Below, one piece after another: positions 10,462-19,895 of a stretch of 48,180 nucleotides of DNA; the first letter of the stretch is position 1; each line of letters begins with the position of its first letter. The position numbers were made by a program, and so were the translations under genes. The notes below the pieces were generated by a model, which did no database searches, had not been told where the DNA came from, and worked only from the letters and a program-made list of their open reading frames with translations. This stretch comes from Anaerolineae bacterium (lineage in GTDB: Bacteria > Chloroflexota > Anaerolineae > Promineifilales > Promineifilaceae): positions 1 through 48,180 of the forward strand of contig JAHDWL010000014.1 in NCBI GenBank assembly GCA_023384355.1, given 5' to 3'.

Positions 10462-12114
10462 TTAGCCGGGCAACGTGCCCACGACGCTGAACGTGCTCAG
10501 GATTTGATCCAGCGCGTCCAGATCGGCATCTGTGACGGCTTGCACCAGCACGATCATCGAATAGGAACGGTCAGCCGGCTCTGCGCCGAGCACGATGATG
10601 ACACTTCCCTCGCCGGCGCAGTCGGTATACAGATCGTAGACACCGGTATAGACAGAGTCATCATAATCGTAGCGACCGTCCAGGGTGCAGTCGGTGCTGA
10701 AGTCGAAGAAATCGACCAGCGAGGCCTGGTCCTGTTGCGCCAGCCCGGATGAGGCGATGATCTGCACGCCTGGCGTAGTGTATGTATTGCTGAAGCCATC
10801 CAGATCGGGGGCAGCCATCAGCTCGCTTCCCAATACGCTGCCGTCATCTCCCAGCCAGTTGGAACCATCAACTTCGCTCCACTCCGCGGGGACTTCGACG
10901 TAGACCGCTCCGGCGTCGTCAGTGATGCCCACAAACTCGGTATAAGTCGCGCCGCCGCCGGTGTCGCCGCTGGTAGCTCCCTCTTCGGGCGCAACCTCAA
11001 CCGCCTGGGCGAAGGAGAAGGACTGCTCCAGTTCGGGGCCGTTCAGTTGCCCTTCCAGGATCTCCGAGGTGGCAAAGCGCAGCACCTGGATGTTCATCGG
11101 GTCGGTGAGGTTGCGGCTGCGCAGGATGTCGCAGTAATCGGCCATCGTCCCGTCGACCGACAGAACAAGCCCTTCCAGCTTGGTGATGATATCACCCGGT
11201 TCTACGCCGACCTTGTCGGCCGGGGAGCCGGATTCCACGGAAGCGACCCAGATGCCGGTGTCGCCGTCGCCGGTGATGACCGCTTCGCCGTTAATGCCGA
11301 TGGAGTCGAGGTCAGTTCCCGCGCGCAATTTCTCGACGATACCCCTGGCGTCTTTGGCACTGATCGAGAAGTATTGATTGACATCCGACGCGCCGGCGTA
11401 ATTGACACCGACGACCTTGCCGTCGGCGGAGACGAGCGGGCCGCCGGAGTTGCCGGGGTTGATGGTCGCATCGTGTTCCAACACATTATTGACCGACGCC
11501 CAGCTTGTCTCGCCGCCGGCCTGTTCCTTGGAGATGACGCCGCGGGTGAGGGTCGGCTCCGGGTCGCCCAGCGGGTAGCCCAGCGCGTATACCTCGGTGC
11601 CGAGCTTGGTGGGCACATCGCTCCACGCGAGGAACGGGAAGCCGTCGCCCTCAATGTCGATGACGGCCAGATCGTTGCACTCGGAGACGCCCAGAATCTT
11701 GGCGTTGAGCGGGCGGTCCTGGCCCTGAACGTAAACCTGCAGAAAGGCCGCGCCGGTGACTACGTGGTTGTTGGTGACGGCGATGCCGGACGGGTCGATG
11801 ATGAAACCGGAACCGCGACCTGCGGTGTTCAACTGCATTCCGAATTCGGGATCCATGAAGCTACCCTGGGCCTCAATTTGAACTGTGGCCTTGATAGCGT
11901 CCTGAAATGAAGATTCGGCAGCCGGGCCGGCGGCGGTGGGTTCCACGGTCGGGGCGGGGGGTTCGGTCGCTTTGGCTTCTTCTTGCGGCACGGTCGCGAT
12001 CGGCGCGATCGTGACTTCAGCGCTTTCCTCTTTATCGCCACCGCCGCAGGCGACGAGGGCGATGGTCAGGAGTGCCAATGCCATGAACAGGATGTGTCGA
12101 CGATATCTCTTCAT
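10462..12114 (-). CDS. Lipoprotein trypsin-like serine protease with PDZ domain (HtrA-like)
   Basis: 550 aa from the ATG at 12114, chosen because GGAGGAAAG lies just before it and it begins the signal peptide (MKRYRRHILF, then the lipobox LVAC with C23). An in-frame ATG 69 nt upstream gives a non-signal extension. A Pro/Thr/Glu-rich linker (30-68) precedes the protease domain; the triad is H117 (TNNHVV), D148 (NDLAVIDI) and S223 (GNSGGPL). A PDZ domain spans about 270-350. Residues 390-550 form an extra domain I do not recognise (start YTEFVGITDD). Likely anchored on the outer face of the membrane for envelope protein quality control. It is divergent from the sigma-factor gene. Confidence 0.88.
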   Translation of the reverse strand: MKRYRRHILFMALALLTIALVACGGGDKEESAEVTIAPIATVPQEEAKATEPPAPTVEPTAAGPAAESSFQDAIKATVQIEAQGSFMDPEFGMQLNTAGRGSGFIIDPSGIAVTNNHVVTGAAFLQVYVQGQDRPLNAKILGVSECNDLAVIDIEGDGFPFLAWSDVPTKLGTEVYALGYPLGDPEPTLTRGVISKEQAGGETSWASVNNVLEHDATINPGNSGGPLVSADGKVVGVNYAGASDVNQYFSISAKDARGIVEKLRAGTDLDSIGINGEAVITGDGDTGIWVASVESGSPADKVGVEPGDIITKLEGLVLSVDGTMADYCDILRSRNLTDPMNIQVLRFATSEILEGQLNGPELEQSFSFAQAVEVAPEEGATSGDTGGGATYTEFVGITDDAGAVYVEVPAEWSEVDGSNWLGDDGSVLGSELMAAPDLDGFSNTYTTPGVQIIASSGLAQQDQASLVDFFDFSTDCTLDGRYDYDDSVYTGVYDLYTDCAGEGSVIIVLGAEPADRSYSMIVLVQAVTDADLDALDQILSTFSVVGTLPG

Positions 12115-12191
12115 TCTTTCCTCCACGATGGTTGTTGGACAATTGGTCCGATTACTTGGATGGGCAGCCTGCTCGCCCATCATCGGATGAA

Positions 12192-12200
12192 ATTATAGCA
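12192..12200 (-). promoter_or_regulatory. Extended -10 promoter for the HtrA-like protease
   Basis: TGCTATAAT on the minus strand: a perfect -10 with the extended TG. It lies 78 nt before the ATG. The -35 position at 17 nt holds CTTCTT, poor, which an extended -10 can compensate. Confidence 0.6.
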
Positions 12201-12335
12201 AATGAAACCCTTAAAAGAAGTTAAGCAAACGACAAAATGAGGTACAAATTGGCGACATTTTGCATCTGGGTAATAGATAAGGTTCAGTGATAACACGATG
12301 GAGTAAAATTACTCAAAACCGCCCGATCTAGCCTA

Positions 12336-12365
12336 TTGACTTTTGTTATCGGCTTATGCTAGACT
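12336..12365 (+). promoter_or_regulatory. Promoter for the sigma-factor gene
   Basis: TTGACT (12336-12341), an 18-nt spacer, then TAGACT (12360-12365) with an extended TG (TGCTAGACT). The leader to the ATG at 12614 would be about 240 nt and holds two inverted repeats. The rest of the 500-bp gap (12115-12613) shows no gene. Confidence 0.6.
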
Positions 12366-12434
12366 GCACTTTTGATCCGCTGATCTTCTTAATATGGAAG
12401 AGGGGTGTGGAACGATAACCAATCCGTGGTTGCC

Positions 12435-12491
12435 GCTGAGACATATTATTCTTTTTAATTAATCATCATCGCTGTCTGCCCGAGTCTCAGC
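12435..12491 (+). repeat. 8-bp inverted repeat in the sigma-factor leader
   Basis: GCTGAGAC (12435-12442) and GTCTCAGC (12484-12491) are exact complements, with a 41-nt A/T-rich loop containing a T5 run. It could form in the leader RNA. Function unknown. Confidence 0.45.
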
Positions 12492-12527
12492 TTCGTTTTG
12501 CACATGATTTGGCCCAAAGACAGACCC

Positions 12528-12577
12528 GACAGGTCGTTGAGGTATCTACCCAACCAATAATTATCTGCCGGCCTGTC
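12528..12577 (+). repeat. Leader hairpin of the GCCGGCCTGTC family, upstream of the sigma factor
   Basis: GACAGGTCG (12528-12536) pairs with CGGCCTGTC (12569-12577) over 9 bp, with one G-U pair. The right arm carries the shared 11-mer (12567-12577). It ends 36 nt before the ATG. Confidence 0.65.
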
Positions 12578-12613
12578 AGGCTCGTGAGGGAGACCACAAG
12601 GAATTATTGACCC

Positions 12614-13864
12614 ATGAGTGATTTGACTGATCCACTGTCCGATGAAATGGAAATCCTCAATGCCTTGATCAACGACGGCATCGAGCAACGATATCTAACT
12701 TACGATCAGATTCTGGAAGCCTTGCCGGAGATCGAAAATAATATTACCTTGCTGGAGACGTTGCTTGAGGAAGCCCAGACACTCGGACTCGCGATTTATG
12801 AGAACGAGGAAGAAATCGTGACAGCGGCTCTTTCGGCTGAAGGCGATGAGGCTGACGATGAAATGATCGTGGCTGAGTTGCTGGAAGAGGAACGTGTCAT
12901 CCGTCCTGCGCGCGTCAAGTCGCATGACGCGCCGCTCTTTGACCTCAGCAACGTGCCGATCGACGACTCGGTCGGCCTCTATTTCCGCGAGATGGGCCAG
13001 CAATCGTTGCTCTCGGCCGAGGAAGAGGTGCATCTGGCCATGGAGATCGAAACCGGGCGCGCCGCGGTGGAACTGCTGGAGGCCGGGCAATACAAGGACC
13101 TGGATGAGCGGGACCTGCTGGAGCGCCAGCGCGAGGTCGGCGACGCCGCCCGCGCCCATCTCATCCGCGCCAACACCCGCCTGGTGGTCAGCATCGCCAA
13201 AAAGTATCGCGGCCGCGGGCTGCAATTCCTCGATCTGATCCAGGAAGGCAACGTCGGCCTGATGAAGGCGGTCGAGAAATACGATTACCGTCGCGGCAAC
13301 CGCTTCAGCACCTACGCCACATGGTGGATTCGCCAGGCAGTCACGCGGGCGCTGGCCAACCATGGCCGAACCATCCGCATCCCGGCCCATCTGGGCGGGC
13401 GCATCAGCAAGCTCTATCAGGTGGCCCAGGAACTTGAGCAGGAATACGGCCGGCAGCCGACGCCCGAAGAGATCGCCGAAAGTATGGAGCTGCCCGCGGA
13501 TCGCGTGCGCTGGATGTTGCGCACCAGCCGCCAGCCTGTCCACCTGGAGCGGCCTGTCGGCGACGAGTCCGACGCGGAGCTGGGCGATTTCATCGAGGAT
13601 ATCGAAGCCCCGGCCCCGGCCGAGACGGTGGCCCAGACGATGTTGACCGAGGAGATCGGCGACATCCTCGACCAGCTGACCCCGCGCGAGGCGCGTATTC
13701 TGCGGTTGCGCTATGGCCTGCAGGACGGCGAGTCGCGCACCCTGAAAGAGGTCGGCGAAATGTTCGGCCTTTCCCGCGAACGCATCCGCCAGCTGGAGAA
13801 GGAAGCGCTCCGCAAGCTGCGCCACCCCAACTTCGCCGGACATCTGCGGCAATATTTGAATTAG
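12614..13864 (+). CDS. rpoD: Primary-type RNA polymerase sigma factor (sigma-70 group, RpoD/SigA)
   Basis: 416 aa. Region 1.1-like helices are at about 20-62, then an acidic linker; region 1.2 at about 116-150 ([17 protein letters not shown]); regions 2.1-2.4 at 181-250, including the -10-binding segment [16 protein letters not shown]; region 3 at about 256-330; region 4 at 350-412, with the -35-binding helix-turn-helix near 377-397 ([16 protein letters not shown]). The full set of regions and the RpoD-type region 2.4 argue for a housekeeping or group 2 factor. Chloroflexota often have several such paralogues, so I cannot say it is the essential one. It has its own promoter and a strong terminator, so it is monocistronic. 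Confidence 0.92.
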   Translation: MSDLTDPLSDEMEILNALINDGIEQRYLTYDQILEALPEIENNITLLETLLEEAQTLGLAIYENEEEIVTAALSAEGDEADDEMIVAELLEEERVIRPARVKSHDAPLFDLSNVPIDDSVGLYFREMGQQSLLSAEEEVHLAMEIETGRAAVELLEAGQYKDLDERDLLERQREVGDAARAHLIRANTRLVVSIAKKYRGRGLQFLDLIQEGNVGLMKAVEKYDYRRGNRFSTYATWWIRQAVTRALANHGRTIRIPAHLGGRISKLYQVAQELEQEYGRQPTPEEIAESMELPADRVRWMLRTSRQPVHLERPVGDESDAELGDFIEDIEAPAPAETVAQTMLTEEIGDILDQLTPREARILRLRYGLQDGESRTLKEVGEMFGLSRERIRQLEKEALRKLRHPNFAGHLRQYLN

Positions 13865-13885
13865 TTCACCATTTGGTTCAAACTA

Positions 13886-13919
13886 ACACCCTCTCGACCA
13901 CGGGAGGGTGTTTTTGTTT
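13886..13919 (+). terminator. Intrinsic terminator after the sigma-factor gene
   Basis: A 10-bp stem (13886-13895 with 13902-13911, one G-U pair), a 6-nt loop, followed directly by TTTTGTTT. A textbook rho-independent terminator. Confidence 0.92.
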
Positions 13920-14002
13920 CCCGGGGTCGGGTAGTGGGTAGTCCGGATTGTTTTACGCAATGTTCACCGGGGATTCACAATGCGTTTATCCTGATTTGTT
14001 GG

Positions 14003-14011
14003 TGATATGAT
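14003..14011 (+). promoter_or_regulatory. Candidate extended -10 promoter for the glycan cluster
   Basis: TGATATGAT, an extended -10, 108 nt before the chosen ATG of the ABC permease. No clear -35 box. This is the only promoter-like site between the sigma-factor terminator and the first gene of the long plus-strand glycan cluster; the rest of the 13920-14118 gap shows nothing else. Confidence 0.4.
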
Positions 14012-14118
14012 AAGTTGGTATGGGCGAATGAGGCGGCTTGTGCTGCCTGCCCAATCCGGCCGGCGCGCAAACCAGCCGGATGGTCGACGAGGGGGATTTT
14101 GTCCGGGATAGTAGGCAC

Positions 14119-14955
14119 ATGAAGTCAGAACAAATTGTGATCGAGCCGGTTCGCGGCTGGCAGGTGATCGACTGGCGAGAGTTGCGCGATTATCGCGACC
14201 TCTTCCGTTTCCTGGTCGACCGCGACATCAAGGTTCTCTACAAGCAGACAGTGTTGGGGTTCGGCTGGGCCATCCTGCGGCCGGTGCTGAGCATGGTCAT
14301 CTTCACCATCATCTTCGGCAACCTGGCACAGGTGGACAGCGACGGCGTGCCCTACGCCATCTTCAGTTATGTGGCCCTCGTCCCGTGGCTCTATTTTTCC
14401 ACGGCGCTGTCGGCCTCGGCGCTGAGCCTGGTCAACAACACCGAGATGCTGACCAAGATCTACTTCCCGCGATTGGTCTTTCCCATGACGCCGGTTTTCT
14501 CCAAACTGGTGGACTTTGCCATCTCGTTCGTCATCGTTTTTGTATTGATGGCCTGGTTTCGCATCATGCCGACAGCGCGGATGATCTTTTTGCCGCTGCT
14601 GGTCGCCCTGATGATGCTGACGGCGGCCGGGATGGGGCTGTGGTTCGCGGCCATGTCGGTGAAATATCGCGACGTGAAGCACGCCATGCCCTTTCTGACC
14701 CAGATTTTGATGTATGCCGCGCCGGTCGTCTGGTCCGGCACGCTCATCGCCGAGCGGTTTGGCGAGATCGGGCGCATCCTGTTCGGCCTTTACCCCATGG
14801 TCGGCGTCATCGAGGGTTTTCGCTCGGCGCTGTTGGACACCGGCCCCATGCCGTGGGACATGATCCTCATCGGCACATTCTCGGCCGCGGTCATGTTTGT
14901 GACCGGCCTTTTCTATTTTCGGCGCATGGAAGCGACATTTGCCGATGTCGCCTAG
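14119..14955 (+). CDS. wzm: ABC-2 polysaccharide export permease (Wzm type)
   Basis: 278 aa from ATG 14119; the open frame extends upstream to 14038 but that part (MCCLPNPAG...) is not like the family. The permease signature LYKQTVLGFGWAILRPVLSM near residues 38-57 and six hydrophobic segments fit the Wzm/TagG family, which forms the channel that moves lipid-linked glycan across the inner membrane. The partner ATPase follows after 30 bp. The start is not certain because no good Shine-Dalgarno precedes either ATG. Confidence 0.88.
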   Translation: MKSEQIVIEPVRGWQVIDWRELRDYRDLFRFLVDRDIKVLYKQTVLGFGWAILRPVLSMVIFTIIFGNLAQVDSDGVPYAIFSYVALVPWLYFSTALSASALSLVNNTEMLTKIYFPRLVFPMTPVFSKLVDFAISFVIVFVLMAWFRIMPTARMIFLPLLVALMMLTAAGMGLWFAAMSVKYRDVKHAMPFLTQILMYAAPVVWSGTLIAERFGEIGRILFGLYPMVGVIEGFRSALLDTGPMPWDMILIGTFSAAVMFVTGLFYFRRMEATFADVA

Positions 14956-14985
14956 GCGAGCAGCGCCGCCTGCAAAACGAACCAC

Positions 14986-16281
14986 ATGAACGCGAGCAGT
15001 AACGGACAAGGGGCGGAAAAGGCGATTATCGTCGTGGGCCTCGGCAAGCAATATCATATCGGCGTGCAGGAAGCCCGCCACGACACGCTGCTGAAGTCGG
15101 CCGGGGCCTGGTTGGCCTCGCCGGTGAACAATTTCCGCCGGCTGCGCCGCCTGAGCGCGGTGGACGAGGGCGAGGCCGCCGACGTCATCTGGGCGCTGCG
15201 CGATGTCTCGTTCACCATCGACCGGGGCGAGGTCGTCGGCATCATCGGCCGCAACGGCGCGGGCAAGAGCACCCTGCTGAAGATTCTGTCGCGCATCACG
15301 CCGCCGTCCGCGGGGCGGGTCATCCTGAACGGCCGTGTCTCCAGCCTGCTGGAGGTCGGAACCGGCTTCCACCCCGAACTCACCGGCCGCGAAAACGTCT
15401 ATCTGAACGGGACGATCCTCGGCATGCGCAAGGGTGAGGTCGACCGCAAGTTCGACGAGATCGTGGCCTTCGCCGAGGTTGAGAAGTTCATCGACACACC
15501 GGTGAAGCGCTATAGCAGCGGTATGCGCATGCGTCTGGCGTTTGCCGTGTCGGCCCATCTGCAATCCGACATCCTGCTGGTCGACGAGGTGCTGGCCGTC
15601 GGCGACGCGGCGTTCCAGGAGAAGTGCCTCAACAAGATGGAAGGCGTGACGCGCGTCGGCCGCACCGTGTTGCTGGTCAGCCACAACATGCAGGTCATCC
15701 AGAGGCTGTGCAATCGGGCCATTTTGATGCAGAAAGGCCGTCTGACGGCCGAAGGCGCTCCGTCGGCCATCGTCGGCCGCTATTTGAACGACGCCCTGGC
15801 CGCCACGACCCTGGAGCCGGTGGAACTGGGGCAACAGGTGCGCATGAATCGTCTGACCGTCACCCAGGACGACATTCCGGCCGGTGAGTACCTCGATAGC
15901 GGGCGGCCGTTTGAGGTGCATGTTCACTACGACATACTGGAACCGGTGCGCAATCTGTTGCTGGGCTTCAACGTCGTCGCCGGGGACGGAATCGCCCTGT
16001 TTCGCACCTACGACATGTTGACCTACGGTCTGGGCGAGCGCGCCCCCGGCCCCTATGAATCAGTCTTTCAACTCCCCGGCGGATTGCTCCCGGCGGGACA
16101 ATATTTCTTCGAGGTCGTCGTCGGTATCCATCGCCTGCGCTGGCTCAGCAAGGGGGATATTCGCCTGCGGCTGAATCTGGGCGGCGCGCGCGAGACGGAT
16201 GTCGATTTTCCCGGCGTGGTGTCGCCCGTGGGCAGCTGGACTGTCCATCACAACGGCGACGCGGCAGGTGAACATGTCTGA
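14986..16281 (+). CDS. wzt: ABC transporter ATPase for polysaccharide export with C-terminal cargo domain (Wzt type)
   Basis: 431 aa. Walker A GRNGAGKS is at 88-95, the signature YSSGM at 176-180 and Walker B ILLVDE at 196-201. Residues from about 270 to the end form a beta-rich domain like the C-terminal domain of Wzt, which in O9a-type systems binds the modified chain end and couples chain termination to export. With the preceding permease it makes the exporter. A methyltransferase starts inside its last codons (overlap 16274-16281), which fits a system where a terminal modification marks chains for export, though this link is inference. Confidence 0.92.
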   Translation: MNASSNGQGAEKAIIVVGLGKQYHIGVQEARHDTLLKSAGAWLASPVNNFRRLRRLSAVDEGEAADVIWALRDVSFTIDRGEVVGIIGRNGAGKSTLLKILSRITPPSAGRVILNGRVSSLLEVGTGFHPELTGRENVYLNGTILGMRKGEVDRKFDEIVAFAEVEKFIDTPVKRYSSGMRMRLAFAVSAHLQSDILLVDEVLAVGDAAFQEKCLNKMEGVTRVGRTVLLVSHNMQVIQRLCNRAILMQKGRLTAEGAPSAIVGRYLNDALAATTLEPVELGQQVRMNRLTVTQDDIPAGEYLDSGRPFEVHVHYDILEPVRNLLLGFNVVAGDGIALFRTYDMLTYGLGERAPGPYESVFQLPGGLLPAGQYFFEVVVGIHRLRWLSKGDIRLRLNLGGARETDVDFPGVVSPVGSWTVHHNGDAAGEHV

Positions 16282-17086
16282 TTTCTATTGGCTCTCACAC
16301 CGTCGTTACGTCGAGGCCGGGCGGATGCGCTGGCACGCCGAGCAGGCCGACGAAGCTTTCTGGGATAATTACTGGCGCGAAAAGGTGACGCCGGCCTATT
16401 TCAGCAATGCCTTCGCCGCTGACCTGACCGGCGACGAAATGGGGCGCATTTTGCTGGCCGCGATGCCCGCGCGCGGCCGCCATCTGGAGGCTGGATGTGG
16501 CGCGGGGTACTGGGTGGCGGCCTTGCGTGGCGCGGGGCTGGACGTCGAGGGGATCGAATATGCCCGCGACCTGGTCGAGCGGGTCAACGCCGTTTGCCCC
16601 GAGTTGCCGGTGCGTTATGGCGACGCGTTGGCGATTGATTGCCCGGACGACACCTATGCTTCCTATCTCTCATTCGGCGTTGTGGAGCACCGGCAAGACG
16701 GCCCCGAACCCTTCCTGGCTGAGGCCTGTCGGGTTGTCATGCCCGGCGGCAAGGCGATCATCTCCGTGCCTTTCCTGGGGCCTACGCGGCGCACTCGCGC
16801 TCGCCTCGGCCGGTACGAAGCTGCCCCGCCCACGCCGCCTTTTTTCCAGTACGGCTTCACGGCCGACGAGTTCACGACCTTGATCGAGCGAGCGGGATTC
16901 GTCATCGACGCCACCCACCCGCTATATTTCCACCGCATGTTGCTGGAAGAGAGCTCCGCCTACCGCTGGCTCTATGACCGGCGCTTTGGGCGCGCGTGGC
17001 GTCGCGCGCTTTCCGGGCTGTTCGGCAATCGTGACGGGCACATGTTGATGGTGGTTGCCCACAAGCCGGTTGGCGGCGAGAAGTAG
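16274..17086 (+). CDS. Class I SAM-dependent methyltransferase
   Basis: 270 aa from ATG 16274, which has AGGTGA 4 nt upstream and overlaps the stop of the ABC ATPase by 8 nt. Motif I is LEAGCGAGYW (about 71-80); a post-I acidic residue follows in EGIEYARDL, and the MPGGKAIISVPF segment fits the methyltransferase_11 fold. The substrate is unknown. The tight overlap with wzt suggests it modifies the exported glycan, possibly its chain end, or a lipid-linked intermediate. Confidence 0.85.
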   Translation: MSDFYWLSHRRYVEAGRMRWHAEQADEAFWDNYWREKVTPAYFSNAFAADLTGDEMGRILLAAMPARGRHLEAGCGAGYWVAALRGAGLDVEGIEYARDLVERVNAVCPELPVRYGDALAIDCPDDTYASYLSFGVVEHRQDGPEPFLAEACRVVMPGGKAIISVPFLGPTRRTRARLGRYEAAPPTPPFFQYGFTADEFTTLIERAGFVIDATHPLYFHRMLLEESSAYRWLYDRRFGRAWRRALSGLFGNRDGHMLMVVAHKPVGGEK

Positions 17087-17099
17087 GCCAGAGGGAACT

Positions 17100-18971
17100 A
17101 TGTGCGGCATCTGCGGCGAATTGCAATTCCACGACGCTCCGGCGCGCGACGACGCGGTCATCGCCCGGCTGGGCGAACTGATGGCTCGGCGTGGGCCTGA
17201 CGACGCCGGGGTGTGGCGCGACGGCGGGCGCGCCTGGCTGGCATTCCGCCGCCTGGCCATCCTCGACCTGTCGCCGGCCGGCCACCAGCCCATGCTGACC
17301 CCCGACGGCCGCTTCGCACTGGTGTTCAACGGCGAGATCTACAATTTCGGCGAATTGCGACGTGAGCTGGAGAGTCTGGGGGTTCGATTCCGATCGACCG
17401 GCGACACTGAGGTTGTGCTGCACGCTCTGGTTCGCTGGGGAACAACAGCTCTCGACCGTTTTAACGGCATGTTCGCCCTCGGCTTTTACGACCGGCAGGA
17501 GCGTAGCCTGCTGCTGGCCCGCGACCATGCCGGCATCAAGCCGCTCTACTACATGCTGGACGATCGGGGGATATTCTTCGCCTCGCAATACGACCAAATC
17601 CTGGCCCACCCCTGGCGCGAGGGTCTGCCCGTGTCGGCCGAAGGCCTGGCCCTCTACCTGCGCCTGGGGTACATCCCCGCGCCCTACGCCATCCTGGAGA
17701 GAACCTTCATGCTGGAGCCGGGGACGTGGCTTCGCGTGAACGGTGACGGACAGGCAAGTCGCGGGATTTATTATGAGTTCCCGATGCAGGTAACGCCCGA
17801 CTTGCGCGGCGAGGCGGCATACGAGGCCGTCGACGCCGCCGTCAGCGCCGCCGTGCGTCGCCAGATGATCAGCGATGTGCCGTTGGGCGCGTTTCTGTCC
17901 GGCGGGGTCGATTCGCCGCTGGTCGTGGCCATGATGACGGCCGCCGCCGGACGGCCGGTGCGAGCTTATACCATCGGCAGCGCCGGCAGCGCCGTGGATG
18001 AATCGGCCGACGCCGCCGCCTTTGCCAAACAAACAGGCGCGATCCATATCCTCGAACAGTTCACTCCCGATCGGGTGCTCGAACGGCTGGATGATGTCGT
18101 GGCCGCCGTCAGCGAGCCTTTCGCCGATTATTCCATCTTCCCGACATTGCTGGTCTCCGGGTTGGCCCGCCGCGACATGACGGTCATGCTCTCCGGCGAC
18201 GGCGGCGACGAGCTGTTTTGGGGCTACCCACAGCGGTTCGGGTCGGTGCTGGACGCCGCGGCCGACTTTCGCCGTCCCCACTGGCAACGCTCCGCTCGCT
18301 GGGTCACGCGACGTTTCACCGGTCTGGGTAACGGCCACGAGAATTTGCGCTGGCCGTCCATCGGCGACTGGTACCGCCAGAAGCATATGCGCTATACGCC
18401 CGGCATGCTGGACGAACTTTTTCCCACCCTTCCGCCGTGGCCGGCGGGTTTCGGCCTGTTTGATTACGACGGCTGGCAGCCGGATGAGACGGCATACTGG
18501 TTACGCTGGAACGAGTTTGTCGGCCACCTGACGATGGTCTTGCTGAAGGTTGACCGTGCGAGCATGTACAATTCGCTGGAAGTTCGCGTGCCGCTGCTCG
18601 ACCGCGAGGTTATCGCCGTGGCCACCCGCGTCGATTGGCGCTCTTGCCTCGATCTGCGGACGGGCACGGGCAAGCTGCCGCTGCGGCGATCGCTGGCGCG
18701 CCACGTCGCCCACCAGACCACGGCCAAACGCGGGTTCGAAGTGCCCATGGTTGATTGGTTGCGCGGGCCGCTGGGCGAGCTGTTCCGCGATGTGGCGGTC
18801 CCGCGACAGGAATTGCTCGGCATGCCCATCGAGCGGTCGGCCGTCGAGCGGTTGCTCGGTGACCATCAGGCCGGGCGCGCCGACAACAGTCGCAGCTTGT
18901 GGACACTGTTGAGCCTGGTGTTGTGGTCGGAGAGACATTTTGAACCGTCGGGTCGATTCCAGATCGCCTGA
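17100..18971 (+). CDS. asnB: Glutamine-hydrolysing asparagine synthetase-type amidotransferase (AsnB)
   Basis: 623 aa from ATG 17100, preceded by AGAGGGA; the mature start MCGICG exposes the catalytic Cys2 of the class II glutaminase domain (1-200, with NGEIYNF at 77-83). The synthetase domain has the PP-loop SGGVDS at 267-272 and a later SGDGGDE segment. It makes asparagine from aspartate, or in glycan loci amidates other carboxylates such as hexuronic acids (as for WbpS-like proteins). The position within the glycan cluster makes a modification role plausible but not shown. Confidence 0.9.
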   Translation: MCGICGELQFHDAPARDDAVIARLGELMARRGPDDAGVWRDGGRAWLAFRRLAILDLSPAGHQPMLTPDGRFALVFNGEIYNFGELRRELESLGVRFRSTGDTEVVLHALVRWGTTALDRFNGMFALGFYDRQERSLLLARDHAGIKPLYYMLDDRGIFFASQYDQILAHPWREGLPVSAEGLALYLRLGYIPAPYAILERTFMLEPGTWLRVNGDGQASRGIYYEFPMQVTPDLRGEAAYEAVDAAVSAAVRRQMISDVPLGAFLSGGVDSPLVVAMMTAAAGRPVRAYTIGSAGSAVDESADAAAFAKQTGAIHILEQFTPDRVLERLDDVVAAVSEPFADYSIFPTLLVSGLARRDMTVMLSGDGGDELFWGYPQRFGSVLDAAADFRRPHWQRSARWVTRRFTGLGNGHENLRWPSIGDWYRQKHMRYTPGMLDELFPTLPPWPAGFGLFDYDGWQPDETAYWLRWNEFVGHLTMVLLKVDRASMYNSLEVRVPLLDREVIAVATRVDWRSCLDLRTGTGKLPLRRSLARHVAHQTTAKRGFEVPMVDWLRGPLGELFRDVAVPRQELLGMPIERSAVERLLGDHQAGRADNSRSLWTLLSLVLWSERHFEPSGRFQIA

Positions 18972-19015
18972 ACAATAGCGGCATTACCCTGATACAATGA
19001 AGGTTGGAGCAATAC

Positions 19016-19846
19016 ATGACCAAGGCCGATACACCCCGCACAGAGAATGAGTGGCGCAACGTGGCCCGATCGCTGAATCGGGTTCTCCGGCCGACGGCCC
19101 GGGTAGACCTGTGTGGGGTGACATATACCCTGCGCAGCGAGGCGCGGCCCAACGGCAGCGACCGGGATTATTACGTCCTCAGTCAATTGGCCCGCGGCAA
19201 GCGTTGTGTTTTCGATATCGGCGCGAATGTCGGTCTGACTTCGCTGGTCATGGGCAAGAGCGGGCTGGATGCCGATGGGCGGATATTTGCATTCGAGGCC
19301 TCGGAAGCGGCCTGCCATTTGATCCGCGACAACGTCGCCCTGAACGGTCTCGCGACGGTGATAACCGTGGTCAACGCGCTGATAGCCGAGCGATCCGGCA
19401 TGGCGATCGATTTTTACGGGGACGCGGCTTCCGGCAGTGCGTCAATTATCCCCGGCTACCTGGCTCATCACGAGCCGCTTCGCAAGGCCACGCTGGCCAT
19501 CGATGATTTTTCCCGGGATGCCGGCTGCACGCCGGACCTCATCAAGATCGACGTCGAGGGGGCTGAGTTGCGCGTGTTGGCCGGTCTGACGGCGACGCTG
19601 CGCGAGGCGCGGCCGCTGGTCTTCATGGAGCTGCATAGCTGGGGCGATCTCACCGTGGTGGATACGGCCCGGACGTTGCTGGAACAACTGGCGCCTTTCG
19701 GGTATCAGGTGATCTACCTGCGCACGAAGGAAATCATCTCTGATCCGGCCGTGCTGGCCGGCCGCGGGCGGTGCCATGTGCTGGCATGCCCGCAAGAATC
19801 GGAGTTCATTGCCGATCTGGCGACACTCGATACCCAGGGTCTATAG
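19016..19846 (+). CDS. FkbM-family methyltransferase
   Basis: 276 aa from ATG 19016, with GGAG 6 nt upstream; an in-frame TTG at 19004 is less likely. The SAM-binding motif is DIGANVG at 67-73, and DLIKIDVEGAELRVLAG is the FkbM signature. The family O-methylates sugars and natural products. It begins after a 44-bp gap with a weak promoter-like site (TGATACAAT at 18990-18998). A role in methylating the glycan fits its neighbours. Confidence 0.88.
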   Translation: MTKADTPRTENEWRNVARSLNRVLRPTARVDLCGVTYTLRSEARPNGSDRDYYVLSQLARGKRCVFDIGANVGLTSLVMGKSGLDADGRIFAFEASEAACHLIRDNVALNGLATVITVVNALIAERSGMAIDFYGDAASGSASIIPGYLAHHEPLRKATLAIDDFSRDAGCTPDLIKIDVEGAELRVLAGLTATLREARPLVFMELHSWGDLTVVDTARTLLEQLAPFGYQVIYLRTKEIISDPAVLAGRGRCHVLACPQESEFIADLATLDTQGL

Positions 19847-19895
19847 GCGGCCGTCTTTTCCCGCGAGAACGATAGAGCGAGCGAGGCTTGAACCG

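Noticed and set aside
14125-15927. Minus-strand open frame of 600 codons opposite the ABC exporter genes
   Set aside because: An antisense shadow of wzm and wzt, with His/Asp/Gly-rich composition typical of reverse frames in high-GC genes.
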